This document shows, in pieces, positions 6,386-7,679 of a DNA stretch of 7,679 bases. Position 1 is the stretch's first letter. The number at the start of each line of letters is the position of its first letter. The stretch spans positions 1 to 7,679 of the forward strand of contig JAJPZB010000035.1 of assembly GCA_021204635.1 (NCBI GenBank), given 5' to 3'. The notes under the pieces are model-generated. The model was not told where the DNA came from. It made no database searches and saw only the letters and a list, made by a program, of their open reading frames with translations. Source of the DNA: Opitutia bacterium (GTDB taxonomy: Bacteria > Verrucomicrobiota > Verrucomicrobiia > Opitutales > UBA953). Position numbers and translations under genes: made by a program.

Positions 6386-7342
6386 TCACATTTGCAATCG
6401 CTCTCCCTCTGATCCGGTTTCCGGGGCGTCAGGAGGGATTATTCCCTCTTCCCGCATGCGGCGCGCAAGTTCCTTCGAGAAAATCTCTGCACCCCATTTG
6501 TTGAGATGCTTGACGTCTTGCCGGCATTCGTCCGGAACCGGGAAGTTTGCGTAGTTCCAAAATTCTACATTAGAGAATTCTGTTTTCATTGTAATTTCAA
6601 AATACGGGACGTCGAAAAATTCTTCTTCGTGATAAACGGGCGTACTTAAAAGTATCGCCCTTGCTCCGTGAGATTGCACCAAATCCAAAATTTTTTTCAA
6701 GTATTTCACCTGTAATTTATTTCCATAATGAGGGGAATCTATATCGACCCATATTCTATTTCTCTCCTCTTTACCGGAGATGAGAGATTTTTCTAAATGT
6801 TGCATGTCTGATTCTCTAAATCCGCCGAAATTTTTTAGCAGAACGTTTTTCCCTGCTATCGTTTTAACTATCAAGAAAATAGATTTAATTGTCGAACGAC
6901 CATTAAGTATTGTTTGCAAATAGGATTTTGGTGGAATAATTGAGAGCTCTTCGGGAGAGTAAAATAGAATGTTTGTTCTAAGAAGATAAATCATGTCGCT
7001 CAAAAAAATGCGACGGTGATCGCTTTCTACTGCGAGCGAAAGTGGAGTAGCGCCTATAAAAACCGTTGAAATCTGCGGATTCGCTTCCAATAACACTTTG
7101 AGCCTGGGGTATATGTCAAGATACGGTTCCGCTGATCTCGCAAAATTAAATGTGCAGGGAATCAAATTGTCGTTTATGCCGTGCTCTATATAGGAATCGC
7201 CGATAAATAAAACAGTTTGATTTTCTTGCAACTTAAAATTTGTCCTAACTCGTAAAATTACGGAATAAAGAATATTTGGAACTCCAAATAGTATGAAGAA
7301 AACAAAAACGAACAGAGATATTTGCAATAGAAATTTTTTCAT
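6386..7342 (-). CDS. Membrane-anchored SGNH/DltD-like protein, probable partner of the MBOAT acyltransferase
   Basis: A 318-residue protein with an N-terminal hydrophobic helix (about 4-30) after MKK, read as a signal anchor with the rest outside the membrane. TVLFIGDSYIEHG (43-55) has the GDS nucleophile block of SGNH hydrolases (Ser50). DVKHLN (276-281) supplies the Asp-x-x-His pair (Asp276, His279). STPVYHEE (233-240) resembles the strand and loop before the last block in DltD/AlgX-like proteins. Such proteins often sit beside MBOAT enzymes and complete transfer of acyl groups to polysaccharides, which fits the MBOAT gene 15 bp upstream on the same strand. The substrate is unknown. Base composition is unusual: about 30% G+C in sampled 60 bp blocks of the gene, against about 60% in nadB, but the last 50 or so codons are GC-rich again. 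The final 20 residues are polar and acidic. Confidence 0.8.
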   Translation of the reverse strand: MKKFLLQISLFVFVFFILFGVPNILYSVILRVRTNFKLQENQTVLFIGDSYIEHGINDNLIPCTFNFARSAEPYLDIYPRLKVLLEANPQISTVFIGATPLSLAVESDHRRIFLSDMIYLLRTNILFYSPEELSIIPPKSYLQTILNGRSTIKSIFLIVKTIAGKNVLLKNFGGFRESDMQHLEKSLISGKEERNRIWVDIDSPHYGNKLQVKYLKKILDLVQSHGARAILLSTPVYHEEEFFDVPYFEITMKTEFSNVEFWNYANFPVPDECRQDVKHLNKWGAEIFSKELARRMREEGIIPPDAPETGSEGERLQM

Positions 7343-7357
7343 TGTGGCGACATTATT

Positions 7358-7679
7358 TTAGAATTGAAAATATATGAATTGATTGAAACTCTTGCCATAG
7401 ACGAGTATCAGTTGCAAAATTATGATGTAAATAAGCCAGCGTACGATTCTGTATTTCGGGAGGCAGGCTAAGGCATGCTCGCGTTTTCGTGCAAGCCATT
7501 CGGCGAAAATTAAAACAATTATTAATATAAATGTAGTGGCAGTTGTGTCTTTTAGCTGAGACAATGGATTTGACCACAACGTTCCCGAGAAAAGCATTTG
7601 ATTGAAAAACGCCCCTGCATCGCCAATCGTCGGCGCGCGGAAAATCACCCAGCCACAGACCACGAGAATAAATGTTCCC
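7358..7679 (-). CDS. MBOAT-family O-acyltransferase (AlgI/DltB type), C-terminal part
   Basis: The last 106 residues of a gene that runs off the right edge; the frame stays open to position 7679. The visible part begins in a hydrophobic helix leading into CGWVIFRAPTIGDA, the W-x-F-FRA motif typical of the C-terminal region of AlgI/DltB/PatA enzymes. Two further hydrophobic segments follow (around TTFILIIVLIFAEWLA and WLIYIIILQLILVYG), and the chain ends in FIYFQF, the common terminus of this family. The catalytic histidine lies in the missing part. These integral membrane enzymes pass acyl groups across the membrane to surface glycans such as alginate. The next gene, 15 bp downstream, encodes an SGNH partner. 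The start of a GTG-initiated short frame at 7663 is not the true start. Confidence 0.87.
   Translation of the reverse strand, partial: GTFILVVCGWVIFRAPTIGDAGAFFNQMLFSGTLWSNPLSQLKDTTATTFILIIVLIFAEWLARKREHALACLPKYRIVRWLIYIIILQLILVYGKSFNQFIYFQF

Noticed and set aside
7353..7577. Minus-strand 74-codon frame overlapping the MBOAT end
   Set aside because: It is in another frame of the same strand, while the MBOAT frame shows family motifs and stays open to the window edge.

Overview
The window is a bacterial chromosomal segment, probably from a Gram-negative. Most of it is GC-rich: a sampled 60 bp stretch inside nadB is 60% G+C. The exception is an AT-rich island at the right. A tentative guess is a Verrucomicrobiota/Opitutales-like lineage. 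That rests only on the general look of the proteins, on start codons without Shine-Dalgarno sequences, and on a RodZ-like helix-turn-helix membrane protein next to threonine genes. No taxonomic marker is present and no search was possible.

Layout from left to right. Positions 1-349 hold no convincing gene. They contain two adjacent perfect hairpins (11-52) and a degenerate CA-rich short repeat array (57-338) in which one strand has almost no G. A strong intrinsic terminator (350-379) follows, serving a tRNA-Gly(CCC) gene on the minus strand (383-457). Next are four minus-strand genes, transcribed leftwards in the order plsY, hom, thrB and a RodZ-like gene, with gaps of 22, 46 and 66 bp. They are probably one transcription unit. 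A 232 bp divergent intergenic region separates plsY from nadB on the plus strand. nadB converges across 50 bp on a minus-strand pair: an SGNH/DltD-like membrane-anchored protein, and the C-terminal part of an AlgI/DltB-type MBOAT acyltransferase that runs off the right edge.

How the genes work together. hom and thrB give two consecutive steps from aspartate semialdehyde to O-phosphohomoserine; thrC is not in the window. plsY starts membrane phospholipid synthesis, and the RodZ-like protein is a likely cell-shape or envelope factor. nadB starts de novo NAD synthesis from aspartate; nadA and nadC are not here. The MBOAT and SGNH pair most likely O-acylates a surface polysaccharide or other envelope glycan.

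I do not see a clear new defence or mobile system. The points most worth checking are the A73 discriminator on the tRNA-Gly, an over-represented octamer TTGTCGCG scattered through the GC-rich part, the CA-rich array with its hairpins, the lack of Shine-Dalgarno sequences, and the compositional island over the MBOAT/SGNH pair.
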